Shown here: positions 61,866-64,000 of the stretch, piece by piece | Layout of the letters: the number at the start of each line of letters is the position of its first letter | Numbering within the stretch: the stretch's first letter is position 1 | NCBI GenBank assembly: GCA_038025085.1 | Contig: CM076154.1 | Location: forward strand, 17,768,001 to 17,832,000 | Length of the DNA: 64,000 nucleotides | Source: Tetragonia tetragonoides | Taxonomy: Eukaryota; Streptophyta; Magnoliopsida; Caryophyllales; Aizoaceae | Direction: 5' to 3' | Notes under the pieces: model-generated | What the model saw: only the letters and a program-made list of their open reading frames with translations | What the model was told of the DNA's origin: nothing | Database searches by the model: none | Translations under genes and position numbers: made by a program

Positions 61866-63400
61866 CTACAACAAAAAATTCCTGAGGTCAGTTACACAAT
61901 TTAAATACACTTTTGACTTCTATTTTTTTAAATACCAGCTTATATACAAGGAAAATTAAATCCAGTAAGATATATTATCAGAATGAGCGTCTAGCCTAGT
62001 CTTCATCTTTCAGAAGTAACTTACTAAAAACAAATAAAACCTAGCAAGGAAAGAAAAAGAACAGAGGAGAAAGCCAAATTAAAAATCAAAATAGCTTTTC
62101 CCACAAACCCCAATCATCCTCACTTGGCAATTAATCAGTCCAAGTTATCCACCCATATTGTAAACTTCCATGTTACTAACAGCAAGAACTGCCTTCTATC
62201 TCCCTAGCAGTTCCGGATGCAAGTGACAAATACCAAAAGTAGATACTAGATAGTACATTGACATTTTTATTATTAATAATAATAAACTTTTATTAACAAC
62301 AAATAGATAATGATAATTACAAGCGGAGGACAAGGAATCTTCAAAAAAGCATCTCATTACAAAGTACATACTCATGATGCTACAGCACACATAACAGCCT
62401 ACGCAGTACACCTCTGCAAGATCTTCCCTATCTTAGTGCCCCTACAACTTATACAATTTTGCCGAAGAAAAAAAAACAAAAGTCGGCGACACGCCCAACA
62501 TTCAACAAAATTATCGACCTTATTTCATAGTGATTGTCCTATACTCTATCTTGGCTTAATTTAAATTTATTAAATGCCTGAAATAGATGCCTCAAGCACT
62601 GAAGCGCAAGACGAAGAAGACATGCTTTTTTGCCTCTAGGAGAAGCAGATTTAGTGAGGTGCTCTGATACGCACCCCAGAGGGGCATGCCATCGCCTCGG
62701 GCCTCATGCCTAGGCGTCATGGACATCTATCGCCTCACAGCACTTTGCGCCTTTTAAAACATTGAATATATTATACCAATGTCTATTACTTGTACCATTC
62801 TATATGTTAACTTCAACCCTAAAAGGTGATTTTCTCTTTACGTTGTTGAAATGAAACCCCACTTCCTCAATCTGATTATACTTTCCGAGTTTTGGTCTTT
62901 TTTAAAAAAAAAAATTTACGCTGAAAGAGCTTTTAGAAAATTCAGCTTGAGCATTGTGTCAAATTAATAGATGATGCCTAATAATTCTTTCCCTCATATG
63001 GTAGTCTTCAGTGGGTTTCTGTTGGGATTTGGGTTTATGTTTGTTCTGGGAGAAATATCCCAAAACGGGAAAATAAATCAGAGCTGAAATTAGAAAGGAG
63101 AAGCCATTTCAATGAGGTGCTCTTCCTTTTGCCTGGGGCCTCATGCCTACACGTCATCAACCTCTATTTCCTCATAGCACATTGCGTCTTTTAGAACACT
63201 GGATATATTATACAAATGTTTTTTTTACCATTTTATACGTTTAATGCGCTGATCACTAAAGCCATTTCTTGTTACAGCTTGTTTATGTCTCGTCAATTTT
63301 GTAAAAGTTGAACAAGAACCAGGGCTACCTAATTCGCAATACACTCAGTTTGCACAATTCACTTCTACCGCAGAACTCCGCTCATTGGGGTATTACATAT
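61866..63400 (-). other. HISN1 upstream intron sequence with GGCG-type repeats
   Basis: No further HISN1 exon was found. The region contains two copies of a GCCTCATGCCTA/CGTCA...CCTCA.AGCAC repeat ending in CTTTTAAAACA-like or CTTTTAGAACA-like words (about 62640-62765 and 63115-63205), which are degenerate relatives of each other. The rest is AT-rich. Confidence 0.55.
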
Positions 63401-63404
63401 AGCT

Positions 63405-63565
63405 AGACCTGTCAATTCCCGAGCCGACCCGTTTCTTCAGGGTCCTGACACTGATTTTCCGACCCCGAACCCGATTTAACCCGAACCCAATTAACCTGGT
63501 GTTTGAGTGTTTCTTGTGTCAAACCCGACCCATTAGTGGGTCGACCCGTTTGACCCGAAAAATAG
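63405..63565. mobile_element. hAT-like element end with CCCGACCCG repeats
   Basis: It starts TAGACCTGTCAATTCCCGAG and is dense in CCGACCCG, AACCCGA and GGGTCGACCCG words, a pattern I associate with ends of plant hAT-type non-autonomous elements. The second end is not identified before 64000. Confidence 0.45.
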
Positions 63566-64000
63566 AATAATTTTTTTTGATAAAGAAAAAGTTCGACTAT
63601 AATATCCTAAAAAACATATAAAACCTTATTTTTTGTTTCATTAACATTTTCTCTACCTCTTTGTTCTCTCAAAATAAGAAATTTTGCTTTTAACTACGCT
63701 AAAATGGACGGAAATATAAAGTACAACTTATCGAATAACTAAACAAAATATAAAGAATATCATATAGTTGTATAAACATACCAAAATGCGAAAAAAAATA
63801 TACGTACGTAGTTAATACATGTTATAAATTAGAGTATATATTTGCAAATACAGTTCCTCAATCTGATTATACTCCGCCACACTAGAAGGACAAACCCACG
63901 TCTCCTCGTAAAAACCAAACAGCCTCCCCCAAATGCGAAAAATTTCCCTAATTTCTAGACTAGCAAACCAAAGAAGTGAAAAAATAAATCATAGTCTGCA
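63566..64000. other. AT-rich DNA to window edge, no gene seen
   Basis: No supported ORF or HISN1 exon. The first HISN1 exons and promoter presumably lie beyond the edge. Confidence 0.5.

Overview
This is a nuclear plant (eudicot) genome window. The evidence is three spliced genes with GT-AG introns up to 5 kb, a family of plant L1 LINE fragments, Au-like SINE tails, plant MULE/hAT/Harbinger DNA transposons, an endogenous pararetrovirus remnant and a nuclear copy of plastid DNA. The species cannot be named from sequence alone. Three host genes look intact: a RID3/IPI3-like WD40 protein (24397-34301, +, 8 exons, 449 aa), a chloroplast NFU2-like Fe-S scaffold (48544-55796, +, 4 exons, 246 aa), and the last eight coding exons of plastid ATP phosphoribosyltransferase HISN1 (57218-61865, -). 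NFU2 and HISN1 converge. HISN1 5' exons are not seen and probably lie beyond 64000.

Layout. 1-3660: rearranged Caulimoviridae-like endogenous viral element with ~464-bp inverted arms, an inverted internal junction and a TATA-bearing promoter-like region, followed by a (TA)70 tract. 4878-7354: decayed trypsin-like protease interrupted by ~1.6 kb of retroelement-like DNA and abutting a frameshifted PIF/Harbinger fragment. 7484-14992: two members of a DNA-transposon family with TIR-like ends in TA tracts; the larger (6.3 kb) holds duplicated modules, four tRNA-like sequences and a LINE RNase H fragment. 15015-15340: plastid DNA with the start of ycf4. 16262-22605: L1-type LINE with a perfect 17-bp target duplication and many stop mutations. 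22622-24396: repeats, a transposon-associated ORF end and a hAT-like MITE. 34302-41515: non-genic, with two Mutator-type MITEs. 41516-48029: a 6.5-kb two-gene MULE.

The MULE is the standout. Its two genes point inward, and each starts ~185-189 bp from its own end, inside the terminal inverted repeats. The left gene splices a MULE transposase in frame to an OTU-type cysteine protease domain. The right gene encodes a plant mobile domain (PMD) protein. Each first intron carries an array of near-palindromic 20-mers next to a long ATT/AAT tract. One break in each gene (a frameshift in OTU, an in-frame TGA in PMD) suggests this copy is recently dead.

All exon models were built by eye from splice signals, reading phase and known family sequences. 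No alignment or expression data were available.
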